A DNA stretch of 30,746 nucleotides from the IMG/VR virus record IMGVR_UViG_3300044822_000198, positions 1-30,746 of that record, one strand, 5' to 3'. The notes beneath the pieces are model-generated. The model saw nothing but the letters and a program-made list of their open reading frames with translations. It was not told the DNA's origin and did no database searches. The number at the start of each line of letters is the position of its first letter. The first letter of the stretch is position 1. The position numbers and the translations under genes were made by a program. Source of the stretch: a virus. Shown here piece after piece: positions 7,946 to 15,000 of the stretch.

Positions 7946-8157
7946 GCCATCTCCCTTCTGTGTGCGTCGTTATAGGCAATCATGTCTCTTGCACTTTCCT
8001 CCGCCAAATTTCTATTTCCATACCAGCTACGCCACGGTTTGTGTGGATTGGTAGACGAAGCAATTTGAACGATCCAATCGCTGCCAGAACCATGAACAAT
8101 CACCTCAAGATTATTTGATGAGTAAATGGTAACGTTCTCGCCGCGATATGTTGTCAT
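7930..8157 (-). CDS. small hypothetical protein
   Basis: A 75-aa protein (MTTYRGENVTIYSSN...) with an N-terminal beta-rich part and a C-terminal helix. Its ATG overlaps the stop codon of the frameshifted chaperone product as ATGA (8154-8157), and its end overlaps the next gene, so it is translationally coupled on both sides. No family recognised. Confidence 0.65.
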   Translation of the reverse strand: MTTYRGENVTIYSSNNLEVIVHGSGSDWIVQIASSTNPHKPWRSWYGNRNLAEESARDMIAYNDAHRREMACSQN

Positions 8158-8908
8158 TTTTTGAAAACCTCATTCGCCACTCTGTTCATTGCCCTCGATG
8201 CGTTGGCGTCCATCGCCATCCTTTCGGCTTCCTCTACGCTCTCCGTAATCGCTTCAAACAACCCCACGGGCAGACTGCCTTGCGATCTCGCCAACGCTGT
8301 TCCCCTGTACGTCGCATACACCGTGCGCCCCAAAGGACGGGAGATATTCAGCAGTAAGCCTACGTACTGCTCGTAGGTGATGCTTGCGGCGGCAACGGTG
8401 ATTCCTGGGTAGACGGAGAGGATGTCGGCGGGATGGGCGTACTGACTGCACTTTTTTTTTGCCAGTCGCGGAAGTGGTTGTAAACTGCGATAACCATCCG
8501 CTCGGTTGCTCCTTCGCCGGTCTTGTCGTTGAATTTCTCCATCTCAAAGACTTCGTAGAAACCGTCCATGAGTTTTTGCCGTGCCACGCGACCCATCTTG
8601 ATCTCGGCGTTCTCTTCTGGGGTGAATTCGACGGTCTTGACGGGATGAGCGGCAAGGTAATCTTCCCATTGCTCTTGTTCTGGCTTTATTGCGTCAAATT
8701 CCTTTCGTCTCTCTTCGATGGCCGCGATCAACTCCCGTTTCTTGCTGTCCAGCAACATGTCGGCGCGTTCGTCTTGCTGGTGGAGTTGCTGGATGTTGGG
8801 CAGCACGAACTTGAGGGAACCTTGAATGGCAAGAGGATCGCCGTAGCGGACTTGCTTGCCGTCGTGATACTGGAAGATGGCTCGTTGTTCTGGACTGAAT
8901 TCGAACAT
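8154..8908 (-). CDS. tail assembly chaperone, long product by -1 frameshift
   Basis: Reading 8908 to 8453 in frame 0 (152 aa) and slipping back one base on the nine-A run continues into an open frame of 99 codons (starting KCSQYAHPADILSVYPG, ending MNRVANEVFKK) whose TGA forms an ATGA overlap with the next gene. The slippery sequence is A AAA AAA in the correct phase. The second frame has no start of its own and normal protein composition. This matches lambda gpG/gpGT-type chaperones, which sit between tail-tube and tape-measure genes and help load the tape measure. The 251-aa fusion would be the minor product. Confidence 0.8.
8360..8908 (-). CDS. tail assembly chaperone, short (unshifted) product
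   Basis: A 182-aa product: N-terminal FEFSPEQRAIFQYHDGKQV, long charged helical middle (ERADMLLDSKKRELIAAIEERRKEFD, EFTPEENAEIKMGRVARQK), then after the A-run a low-complexity tail rich in Ser, Thr and Pro (STPIPPTSSPSTQ) that looks like read-through of an unused frame. By analogy with gpG this is the abundant form. It lies downstream of the tail-tube gene. Confidence 0.75.
   Translation of the reverse strand: MFEFSPEQRAIFQYHDGKQVRYGDPLAIQGSLKFVLPNIQQLHQQDERADMLLDSKKRELIAAIEERRKEFDAIKPEQEQWEDYLAAHPVKTVEFTPEENAEIKMGRVARQKLMDGFYEVFEMEKFNDKTGEGATERMVIAVYNHFRDWQKKSAVSTPIPPTSSPSTQESPLPPQASPTSST
8451..8461 (-). promoter_or_regulatory. -1 ribosomal frameshift site
   Basis: On the minus strand CAA AAA AAA AGT supplies the heptamer A_AAA_AAA in frame 0. 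A -1 slip gives AAG TGC AGT CAG TAC and joins the two chaperone frames. The run of nine A residues could also let RNA polymerase slip. No strong pseudoknot was identified by eye downstream. Confidence 0.75.
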
Positions 8909-8964
8909 GCGTTTTCTCCGGTGTTGCGTTTATCCTAGCAAAAACCAACGGAGAAAATAAGGTA

Positions 8965-9669
8965 TCAATACGGGACGGGAGGTAGGCCAGTTACGTTGTT
9001 GTCGAACAGAACGTAGCCGCCTCCTCCGCCAGTAAATCCGTTTTGGCCAGAAGGATAGTATTTCGGCCATGCCTGGAAAATGAATTGTCTGGCGCGTTCT
9101 ACCGAACCATCTCGGTCTACGTCGGGACCGCGAGAGATGCATTGATAGTAGTGGTATCCGCCTTCTTGGTCTGGCATTGATGGGCGAGCATTGCTGATGC
9201 CGCCGAACTGGTAGGCATACCAAAGTTGGATTGCGAAGCCTTCTTGTCCAGCCAATGCGCCGATGGCGTTAAGAGGAATTCTGCCATTCGCAACACCAAG
9301 AGCGCCGCCCATGCTGCTGGCCATTTGCTCTAACCAGATGGCTGTTGTATTGCTGAACTTCGTGAACATGAAGCTCATCAAAGCCATTTCGCCGCCAGCG
9401 TAAACGAAGTCGAAAGGAGTCTGTGAGGCAAGGTCATTCTGGACGTTCTTCCAAGATCGGTCTGTGCGTCGTTCAGGGCGACCCTCCATAGAACCAAGCC
9501 AGAACGCGACGTTCGCTGTTGAAGCTGAAGGAGTGCCAGAAAATGGAGTATAGGCAGGGCTAGGAACTTTTGTATTGGGAGGACTTGGTGCCGTGCCGCC
9601 AGCATACGCATTTTGCGCGCCAGCAAAGCCAACGTATACCTGAATCGCCCCAGTTGCGTACACAGGCAT
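8965..9669 (-). CDS. major tail (tube) protein
   Basis: A 234-aa protein with a tail-tube-like pattern: RSWKNVQNDLASQTPFDFVYAGGEMALMSFMFTKF, then an oligomerisation-like segment (GGALGVANGRIPLNAIGALAGQEG) and a Gly-rich C-terminus ending YVLFDNNVTGLPPVPY. It lies after the connector gene and directly before the frameshifting chaperone, the usual place of the tube protein in siphophage operons. The family assignment rests on pattern and context; no hallmark catalytic residues exist for this class. Confidence 0.6.
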   Translation of the reverse strand: MPVYATGAIQVYVGFAGAQNAYAGGTAPSPPNTKVPSPAYTPFSGTPSASTANVAFWLGSMEGRPERRTDRSWKNVQNDLASQTPFDFVYAGGEMALMSFMFTKFSNTTAIWLEQMASSMGGALGVANGRIPLNAIGALAGQEGFAIQLWYAYQFGGISNARPSMPDQEGGYHYYQCISRGPDVDRDGSVERARQFIFQAWPKYYPSGQNGFTGGGGGYVLFDNNVTGLPPVPY

Positions 9670-9679
9670 GATTTAGCCC

Positions 9680-10285
9680 CTAACCACATCCGCCGCCGTA
9701 CCCATACGGCCATTGACTGATTCTGTTATTGCGCCTTCCAAACAACCGCCGAGCCGTATACGTCGCCAATGCTCGTTTATCCACGGTGCAAGGCGTCTCA
9801 TGCTGCGGATCAAGGAAACCTGCGTCAATCTGTCCCAACAGACCGAAGATCATTTCCCCATCGCGTAGGGCTTTCAAGACGCCGTCGGCTTCGGCTGCCC
9901 GCTTCACGAAGTCTGGGAACTCCATGAACCGCCGTCCCAGTATTTCAGGAGCGGCGATGTCTGCGTTGATCTGGGCCAACCATATCGTCTGGTTGCTTGG
10001 CGGGGATTGATTCGCGAGCGTTTGCAGGTCCGTCAGCGAATACTTCCCGCCCATCAAGCAAACCGCTTCAATCTTCCCAGCCGCCCCCTGTAACAGTTGA
10101 ACGAACGTTGGATTCGCTTCAACAATCGTTGGGTTAATGATCCAGTTTCCGTCCGGTCCCAAACTCGTGGCTCCGATTGGCGTTCCCGTGTCGCTCAGAG
10201 CCTCAGCAACCGTCCGAATGTCATACCAGCCTAAAAACTGGCTGGTCGTGCAATACGATGCCGATGAAGAAACTGGTGTGCTCAT
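9680..10285 (-). CDS. head-tail connector (DUF1320/gp36-like)
   Basis: About 201 aa from the ATG at 10285 (MSTPVSSSASYCTTSQFLGWYD). A TTG at 10315 preceded closely by GAAGGGG is an alternative start. The body has an acidic/helical organisation typical of DUF1320-like completion proteins: N-terminal 'site' segment DIRTVAEALSD, NPTIVEANPTFVQLLQGAAGKIEA, KYSLTDLQTLA, then helices near the C-terminus. It follows the major capsid gene and precedes the tube gene, as expected for a protein closing the head-tail junction. Confidence 0.55.
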   Translation of the reverse strand: MSTPVSSSASYCTTSQFLGWYDIRTVAEALSDTGTPIGATSLGPDGNWIINPTIVEANPTFVQLLQGAAGKIEAVCLMGGKYSLTDLQTLANQSPPSNQTIWLAQINADIAAPEILGRRFMEFPDFVKRAAEADGVLKALRDGEMIFGLLGQIDAGFLDPQHETPCTVDKRALATYTARRLFGRRNNRISQWPYGYGGGCG

Positions 10286-10327
10286 GGCGGTAAAAGTGTG
10301 CCATCCTTGGCACAACTACCCCTTCAA

Positions 10328-11413
10328 TTAGCTCAGAATGTTCGTGATGTTGAAACCAGTGATGGTTGAAGGCGTGATGAACGTCCGGTAGTCCACCACG
10401 CGGCCTTCTTCCAACTTGTCCCAGTATTCGGTTTTGGCTTCGACGGCCATGTCGTACTTGTGCCAATAGCACTGAACGGTTGAAAAGCTTCGTGCCCCGA
10501 ACGGAGCGTCAATCGCGCCGACGCGGGACAAGAGAACCGCGTAATTGTCGGCCTTCGCGTAAACGCGGGTGCCAGGGACTTGCGGATTGCCGCCGACGCT
10601 AGGATAGTTGTTCACGAAGACCGCATCCTCGACCACGAGCGGGAATCCGTAGAGGTTGTTGGGAAGCCCCCAAAGTTCATTCGGGTTGTCCCAAGCTTTC
10701 TCCAGGATGCTCGGCGAAGACGCCTGCTGCTTCACGAAATCGACGATCTCCTGCGAAGCCGCAGTTGCTATGGCCGCATTCGGATTGATGACCACCATCA
10801 TATCCTTGGGCCGAACGCAGCCGTTCGTGAGGAAGCAGATGATTCGAGCGGCCGAAAGCAGCGATTTCTTGATCGTCTGAAGGTTGCTCGTGCTGTTGGC
10901 CCACGTCGAACCAACCGCGTTCCCCGCAAGCTGAGCGGCGCTGCCGGTATTCGTCGATGGCCAGTTGGTAGGCGTGTCCAGTTGCAGCGTGCCGCCAGGG
11001 GACCAAATATCGATGGTCCGCAGCGTCATGGCCTGTTGAGCCATCGCCTTGGCTTCGTAGGTGACTGGGTCCCATCCCGCGTAAGCCTGAGCCTGCTGGA
11101 CGCCTTCCTGATCGAGCGTGAACGGAAACGCCAACCGCTCGCATTGGAAGTTGTCGATCTCGAAGTCGCCGATGTTCGCATGGCCTTGTGGGGCACGCGC
11201 CCCAGGTGCCCAAGCGAAGTTGGCCTTCGCCGGAATGCGGACGGGATGATCAGGGTCAAGCTTGTAGTAGACGCCGGTAACACTGGGCGTCTCGACAAAC
11301 TGGCAATATCGCGGCAAAGCGAATTCGCGCGGGTCTCTGATGTACCCGACTACCGTTCCCGTGGCAATGGGAAGGTGCGTGTTTGTAGGCGAAAGATACC
11401 GTTGATTGGCCAT
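10328..11413 (-). CDS. major capsid protein (HK97-fold expected)
   Basis: A 361-aa protein following the protease/scaffold and decoration genes. Sequence features fit HK97-type capsid proteins of this order: a short N-arm, an E-loop-like stretch (PVRIPAKANFAWAPGARAPQG), a long helix followed by a P-domain region (YEAKAMAQQAMTLRTIDIWSPGG), an A-domain segment with RPKDMMVVINPNAAIATAASQEIVDFVK, YGFPLVVEDAVFVNN, and a C-terminal DYRTFITPSTITGF strand. No catalytic role. Start ATG (MANQRYLSP) chosen from composition; the preceding 170 nt carries a long-range inverted repeat. Confidence 0.75.
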   Translation of the reverse strand: MANQRYLSPTNTHLPIATGTVVGYIRDPREFALPRYCQFVETPSVTGVYYKLDPDHPVRIPAKANFAWAPGARAPQGHANIGDFEIDNFQCERLAFPFTLDQEGVQQAQAYAGWDPVTYEAKAMAQQAMTLRTIDIWSPGGTLQLDTPTNWPSTNTGSAAQLAGNAVGSTWANSTSNLQTIKKSLLSAARIICFLTNGCVRPKDMMVVINPNAAIATAASQEIVDFVKQQASSPSILEKAWDNPNELWGLPNNLYGFPLVVEDAVFVNNYPSVGGNPQVPGTRVYAKADNYAVLLSRVGAIDAPFGARSFSTVQCYWHKYDMAVEAKTEYWDKLEEGRVVDYRTFITPSTITGFNITNILS

Positions 11414-11447
11414 TTGCTAGACCCCTGCAAGAATGAAAACAAAAACC

Positions 11448-11557
11448 GCGCTGGAATCGCACGGCTCTTGAACAGCCTTGCAAGGTTCAAGCTTGCCCGC
11501 CAAGGAGCTTATCCCTCAGCGTTTAAGCCGCCTTCGCCGCGCGAATCCAGCGCGGCT
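11448..11557. repeat. long-range inverted repeat upstream of capsid gene
   Basis: CCGCGCTGGAATCGC near 11448 is complementary, with one mismatch, to GCGAATCCAGCGCGG near 11540. The two arms are about 75 nt apart within the 172-nt gap between the decoration and capsid genes. In the minus-strand mRNA they would fold into the capsid leader. It could be a processing site or an attenuator; no T-run follows. Confidence 0.5.
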
Positions 11558-11585
11558 CGTTCGGACTTTTACCGATGAACAAACT

Positions 11586-12029
11586 TCACGGCGAACCAGC
11601 ACCCTGAACGACGCGGTAGGCCGCGACCTTCACCTTGACCAACTGACTCGCCGCCGTGGGTGTTTCCAGGGCAATCGCACTGATGTTGTCGCCGGCGGTA
11701 TTCGCGTAGATGCCATAACCGCTTGCCGCCGACTTGAGGCACTGTCCGCTGGAGAATGATGCTCCTGCCGTGAGCAAGCATTCGTCGCCTTCGGTGTACA
11801 CCAAAATCTGATCGGCTTGCTGCGGGTAGGCTTCAGCGGTGCCCGCGTAGCCGTCATCCAGGAGCGACCACGGCGGAAGATGGGTGCCTTCTTGCGAGAT
11901 GCCGACGCACGGATCGCCGGCGTTACCGGTGCCGGCAGTACCCAGCAAGACTTGCCCGTCAACGCCGGTATCGCACTTCACGAAAGCGGAAGGATAGATG
12001 TTGCCGGCGCAGTAAAAGCTTCTGCTCAT
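11586..12029 (-). CDS. capsid decoration/stabilisation protein (DUF2190-like)
   Basis: A 147-aa protein rich in Gly, Ala, Ser and Thr: SAFVKCDTGVDGQVLLGTAGTGNAGDPCVGISQEG, a PWSLLDDGYAGTAEAYP segment and a C-terminal VKVKVAAYRVVQG strand. This composition and the position between the scaffold/protease and capsid genes match head decoration proteins of the DUF2190 sort that trimerise on the capsid surface. The assignment is from order and composition. Confidence 0.6.
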   Translation of the reverse strand: MSRSFYCAGNIYPSAFVKCDTGVDGQVLLGTAGTGNAGDPCVGISQEGTHLPPWSLLDDGYAGTAEAYPQQADQILVYTEGDECLLTAGASFSSGQCLKSAASGYGIYANTAGDNISAIALETPTAASQLVKVKVAAYRVVQGAGSP

Positions 12030-12075
12030 GGAAGTTCACCTACACAGAAAAAGGGCAAGTAAATCTCGGCCTAAT

Positions 12076-12090
12076 GTCCTTGAACGGTCA
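12076..12090. repeat. CTTGA-N4-TCAAG palindrome, copy 1 of 3
   Basis: CTTGAACGGTCAAG lies between the protease and decoration genes. Its reverse complement matches the copy at 14316-14331 (GCTTGACCGTTCAAGC), and 14936-14951 has CTTGACCGATCAAG. The three small palindromes are all at gene ends or in intergenic DNA, consistent with a shared operator or a small hairpin. Confidence 0.45.
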
Positions 12091-12104
12091 AGCTACATGG
12101 GGCG

Positions 12105-12800
12105 TTATTTGCGTTTCTGGAACCGCAACTTGTCCCCGACTGGCAATGCCTGATACTCCTGCGCCGACTTCAAGAAGGCTTCGTCGCCCGCATAGCCCTT
12201 GGCCTTCATGTAGCGGATGATGTCGTCCGTGTTCTCGCTCATGAACTTCGTGAAATCGTCAGGCGTCGGTTCCGTTCCATTGACGGCGGGAGCGGGCAGA
12301 GTGAGGCCGGCGGGGTTCTTCTGATAGGACCGCTTGATGCGGGCCTTGTGTTTTTCAAAAGCGGTTTCGTCCATCGCGGACACTTCTTCAAGTTCCTTGT
12401 CCATGTCGATAACGAAGTTCTCCACGTCACGCAGGGCCGCGAGTTCCTTGCTGAACCGCTGGAGTTTGTTGACGTGCTGGAGTTCGATGACGCGAGCCGC
12501 AAGAGCGGTCTGTTCCTTCTTGGCGTCGTCCAGTTCCTTTTGGAACCGCATGACCTTCAAAGCGTCGTTGCTCTTTTGCATGCGTGCCAATTCCTCGCCT
12601 TCGGTATCAACGTCCGGAAGGTGTGTGTTGGTGCCGCTCATCATGGCCGCGTATTTCTTGAGCATGGGGTGATGCTTCATGCCGTGCTCGTAGCACTTGG
12701 CCCATTGCTCATAGCCTTCTGGCGGCATCTCGGCGATGTTCGGATTGACCATCGGATCGGCAGTCATCGAAGGATCGGGAACGGTCATTGTGTCCGCCAT
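12105..12800 (-). CDS. nested in-frame scaffold protein (internal start)
   Basis: Inside the protease gene an ATG at 12800 (MADTMTVPDPSM...) is preceded by AAGGGAG with an 8-nt spacer, a better ribosome-binding site than that of the full gene. It falls exactly where the protease part ends and the scaffold part begins. The product would be a 231-aa free scaffold, as with lambda Nu3 and Mu Z nested genes. No mass data, so inferred. Confidence 0.55.
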   Translation of the reverse strand: MADTMTVPDPSMTADPMVNPNIAEMPPEGYEQWAKCYEHGMKHHPMLKKYAAMMSGTNTHLPDVDTEGEELARMQKSNDALKVMRFQKELDDAKKEQTALAARVIELQHVNKLQRFSKELAALRDVENFVIDMDKELEEVSAMDETAFEKHKARIKRSYQKNPAGLTLPAPAVNGTEPTPDDFTKFMSENTDDIIRYMKAKGYAGDEAFLKSAQEYQALPVGDKLRFQKRK

Positions 12801-13379
12801 ATCGGAAACTCCCTTGGCATACCGCAGTCTTTTGCCGCCCATGCAAGATACAGCTTGACGTTGCGGTGAGTAAAAAGTCTCTTTCGAGTAGGCGAGCATT
12901 CCGAGGTTTCTTTCGGGCGCTTGCCTCAACAGGGCGATCCAGGGCAAAGTCAGGTCGTTGGCCCACAACTCAATCGACCGATGCGGGAAGGTTTTGGCGT
13001 ACTCGACCCCGTCCACTACCTTTCCGTCCGGCTTTTCGATCTTCTTTTTCACCCACAAGTCGGCATAGATCGCGTGCTTGTCGCTCTTGCCGAACTTGCT
13101 CACGAACAGGTTGCGACCGAATCCGATGGGGGTTGGCTGTTCATCTTCGGGGATGTCGTCCTGCGTGTGCCCCAGTCCGATCAAGGGGAGGGTGCCGGTC
13201 TCGCGTTCGACCGCATTCGCTTTGTTGCAGATGACTTGCAACATCCGCTTGTCGAAGCGGTATTTGAGCTTTCCTTCCTTGTCGAATTCGTCGTGCTCAT
13301 CGAAGATGGGAACCGCTGTTCGGTACAGCGTATACTCCCCGCTTTTGAGCACATGGTTAACGTCCAACGTCGCATTCAT
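12105..13379 (-). CDS. prohead protease with C-terminal scaffold domain
   Basis: A 424-aa protein, first of the structural operon. Residues 10-180 resemble Mu gpI-type prohead proteases: LIGLGHTQDD (His71) and TFPHRSIELW (Ser135 in HRSIE). From about residue 194 the sequence becomes a scaffold: Met/Pro-rich, then a long charged coiled coil (residues 265-350) and a basic C-terminus (LRFQKRK), the end that usually binds capsid protein. The protease matures the prohead by cutting scaffold and capsid. The ATG is 5 nt after TTTTAT and 10 nt after TACGAT, without a Shine-Dalgarno site, so the mRNA start is probably nearly leaderless. Confidence 0.75.
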   Translation of the reverse strand: MNATLDVNHVLKSGEYTLYRTAVPIFDEHDEFDKEGKLKYRFDKRMLQVICNKANAVERETGTLPLIGLGHTQDDIPEDEQPTPIGFGRNLFVSKFGKSDKHAIYADLWVKKKIEKPDGKVVDGVEYAKTFPHRSIELWANDLTLPWIALLRQAPERNLGMLAYSKETFYSPQRQAVSCMGGKRLRYAKGVSDMADTMTVPDPSMTADPMVNPNIAEMPPEGYEQWAKCYEHGMKHHPMLKKYAAMMSGTNTHLPDVDTEGEELARMQKSNDALKVMRFQKELDDAKKEQTALAARVIELQHVNKLQRFSKELAALRDVENFVIDMDKELEEVSAMDETAFEKHKARIKRSYQKNPAGLTLPAPAVNGTEPTPDDFTKFMSENTDDIIRYMKAKGYAGDEAFLKSAQEYQALPVGDKLRFQKRK

Positions 13380-13384
13380 CGCGG

Positions 13385-13434
13385 ATAAAATCGTAAGAAA
13401 AATGCTGGCAGTGCGTCAAAAAATGGAGTAGACT
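13385..13434. promoter_or_regulatory. divergent overlapping promoters of structural operon and 13442 gene
   Basis: Minus strand: TTGACG (13414-13419), 18-nt spacer, TACGAT (13390-13395), with TTTTAT (13385-13390) also next to the start. Plus strand: TGGCAG (13406-13411), 17-nt spacer, TAGACT (13429-13434). The two promoters occupy the same 62-bp gap between starts, so transcription of one could exclude the other, a plausible early/late switch. GATTTTATCCGC before the protease start also precedes tnpB (1805-1816). Confidence 0.5.
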
Positions 13435-13441
13435 ATCCCCT

Positions 13442-13777
13442 GTGCGTTTACGTCTTGCCAAGAAAATCCTGAAACACTTCGATGGTCGCTACTCGCAAGG
13501 TAAGCGAATTGCCGCTCTGCGCCGGATGGAGCGTTACCTCAATCTCGGCAAGATGAAGTTCCGTTATGTTCGCCTGCGATACAAGGTGGACTGGAACGAC
13601 GTTGGCGATGTTGTGAAAGCATTAGATTTTGAGAAGGTCAGGCCATTCCTAGAATCGCGAATACGAATGGCGCAAGACGAAGTTGCCAAGCAGATGGTAC
13701 AAGCGACAATCGATGCCGTTTGGCACGGCAAGAATTTTGCTGTTTACATTCGCTCAACCGACATGAGACCAACATGA
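13442..13777 (+). CDS. small basic hypothetical protein
   Basis: A 111-aa basic protein starting with GTG (MRLRLAKKILKHFDGRYSQGKRIAALRRMERYL), 7 nt after TAGACT and without a ribosome-binding site, so probably leaderless. Similar MRLRxAKKIL-type openings are common in small phage proteins of unknown function. It is coupled by ATGA to the next gene. No catalytic motif is visible; nucleic-acid binding is possible from its charge. Confidence 0.65.
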   Translation: MRLRLAKKILKHFDGRYSQGKRIAALRRMERYLNLGKMKFRYVRLRYKVDWNDVGDVVKALDFEKVRPFLESRIRMAQDEVAKQMVQATIDAVWHGKNFAVYIRSTDMRPT

Positions 13778-13983
13778 ACAGACGAGATTGGCTGAAACGA
13801 GCGGCAGCGATATTCGGTGGAATGCTGGTGCCGCTTACATGGTTAGGATGGCGTCTGAAAGAGGAAAAGCACTTCAAACGTGCATCATCTATTTTCTCAG
13901 GCGTGCCGATCATGGGCACGAAGTGGCCCGTGTTCTATAAATTCGATTTCGTCGTAGTCGATCAAGAGCAGAGGTCCGCATGA
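13774..13983 (+). CDS. small protein with twin-arginine-like/membrane N-terminus
   Basis: A 69-aa protein starting at the ATGA overlap (13774). The N-terminus NRRDWLKRAAAIFGGMLVPLTWLGWRL resembles a twin-arginine signal or a signal anchor; a basic and then aromatic C-terminal part follows. It may be inserted in or exported across the host membrane. It is coupled to genes on both sides by ATGA. Confidence 0.55.
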   Translation: MNRRDWLKRAAAIFGGMLVPLTWLGWRLKEEKHFKRASSIFSGVPIMGTKWPVFYKFDFVVVDQEQRSA

Positions 13984-14321
13984 CCAATCCCGAACTCCGC
14001 GCCTTCGCCTTATCCTTCCGTGGTAAGCCAGGCATCTCGGAACCGATGCTCGCTCTTGCCGAAGCCTACCTGCGCGATCATGCCGCCGACGAAGACGAAC
14101 CGATAGACGCGGATTATCTGCGCGGCTTGAAGATCGGCCGCATCGAAAGGGATGACCGATGCGCGTTGCACTTCGGACTATCGGGAGGCGTGCGTTTGTG
14201 CTGGGATCAACAAACGATGAGCGGATGGAAATGTTGTTTGCAGATGGGAAATGGATACATCCATGAGGCGACAACGCGCGGACGACTAAACCAATTGCTG
14301 AGAATGGTTGGCTATGCTTGA
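13980..14321 (+). CDS. small hypothetical protein
   Basis: A 113-aa protein, third of a tightly overlapping trio (ATGA at 13980). It has an acidic helical N-terminal half and a C-terminal beta-rich part (RCALHFGLSGGVRLCWDQQTMSGWKCCLQMGNGYIHEATTRGRL) like a family of short proteins seen in planctomycete genomes; function unknown. The stop codon lies inside a GCTTGA-CCGT-TCAAGC hairpin. Confidence 0.6.
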   Translation: MTNPELRAFALSFRGKPGISEPMLALAEAYLRDHAADEDEPIDADYLRGLKIGRIERDDRCALHFGLSGGVRLCWDQQTMSGWKCCLQMGNGYIHEATTRGRLNQLLRMVGYA

Positions 14322-14352
14322 CCGTTCAAGCATTGCGAATTTCACCGAATTT

Positions 14353-14468
14353 GCGGCAAGGAAGCCCCCGAATTTATTCGTGGGGAGGAATTGCCGCCCG
14401 CCTCCGTAGCGGATTGCGGACCGAATCCGAAATAAGTTCGGACGTGGCGCCTTTAGGCGTGGGGTCGA
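14353..14468 (+). ncRNA. IS605 right-end / omegaRNA-like hairpin array without tnpB
   Basis: Outer stem GCGGCAA/TTGCCGC (14353-14359 with 14391-14397) encloses CCCCCGAAT-TT-ATTCG-T-GGGG. Next come CCGAA/TTCGG (14421-14441) and CGCC-TTTA-GGCG (14448-14459), followed by TGGGGTCGA. A CTTTAG-capped hairpin followed by a G-rich GGTC sequence is characteristic of IS200/IS605 right ends and the TnpB guide-RNA scaffold. No tnpB lies upstream on this strand; the only tnpB is 12.5 kb away and damaged. A related element is at 27857-27914. I judge it a right-end remnant or a captured guide RNA. Confidence 0.45.
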
Positions 14469-14711
14469 TTACCTTTCTCTGACATTCTCCGCGAAGTATA
14501 TATGCCGCTGCTTCCACGATTCCTGCGCGTCGTCTGTGGGATGCACCGGCGACACGACTAGCCCATCATGTTCCGTGTAGCCGATGACCCACACCACGCG
14601 ACCGTCTCTCCTCACGGGGCTGCCCAGAGGGAACAGCATGGCGAGATGTTGGACGCAAGGCGGCCGAGAGGCGAGCCATTCGGCGAAAGCGGCGTTGAAG
14701 TGGGAGAGCAT
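14469..14711 (-). CDS. small hypothetical protein
   Basis: An 80-aa protein from the ATG in TAATG (14711), coupled to the preceding small gene; an upstream in-frame ATG at 14729 is possible. It contains FPLGSPVRRDGRVVWVIGYTEHDGLVVSPV, a short beta-barrel-like segment, then a charged helix. No family assigned. Its stop abuts the omegaRNA-like element. Confidence 0.55.
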   Translation of the reverse strand: MLSHFNAAFAEWLASRPPCVQHLAMLFPLGSPVRRDGRVVWVIGYTEHDGLVVSPVHPTDDAQESWKQRHIYFAENVRER

Positions 14712-14878
14712 TACTTGGGCTTCCCCCATCTGGCATTGGCCCCTTGCTTGGCAATCTCCTGCTTCCGCGATGGCGTCAACGCCTTGTCCCGTGCGGGACC
14801 GCCAGCTTCGCCGCCGAGCTTGCCGAGTTCGACGGCGTTCTTGTTTTTGTGGGTGGACTTCGCTGGTTTCTTTGGCAT
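14711..14878 (-). CDS. small basic phage protein
   Basis: A 55-aa basic protein (MPKKPAKSTHKNKNAVELGK, then LGGEAGGPARD, ending QGANARWGKPK). It belongs to a recurring type of short phage/plasmid proteins with 'ELGKLGG...KQGANARW' segments and is likely a nucleic-acid binder. It overlaps the following gene by TAATG. The upstream gap contains a strong hairpin (14889-14919). Confidence 0.55.
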   Translation of the reverse strand: MPKKPAKSTHKNKNAVELGKLGGEAGGPARDKALTPSRKQEIAKQGANARWGKPK

Positions 14879-14888
14879 GGCTGAATGC

Positions 14889-14951
14889 TCCCGTAAGAGG
14901 AATTGGTTATTACGGGAGTCAGCATATCACATTGTCCTTGACCGATCAAGC
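14889..14951. promoter_or_regulatory. 9-bp hairpin and CTTGA-CCGA-TCAAG palindrome upstream of 14878 gene
   Basis: CTCCCGTAA (14889-14897) pairs with TTACGGGAG (14911-14919) around a 13-nt loop. A third copy of the CTTGA-N4-TCAAG palindrome follows at 14936-14951. Both precede the minus-strand gene at 14878 and are likely regulatory. The rest of the gap (14952-15000) shows nothing clear. Confidence 0.4.
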
Positions 14952-15000
14952 TTTAGCGTAAAGAGTCCGTCGTTTTCTTTATCGTTAATTGCGGATTCTC

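Noticed and set aside
8254-8655. Third frame in the chaperone region
   Set aside because: Arg/Pro-rich shadow; the true second frame is the -1 frame reached from the A-run.
10580-11578. Plus-strand frame opposite the capsid gene
   Set aside because: Arg-rich shadow; capsid gene fits order and composition.
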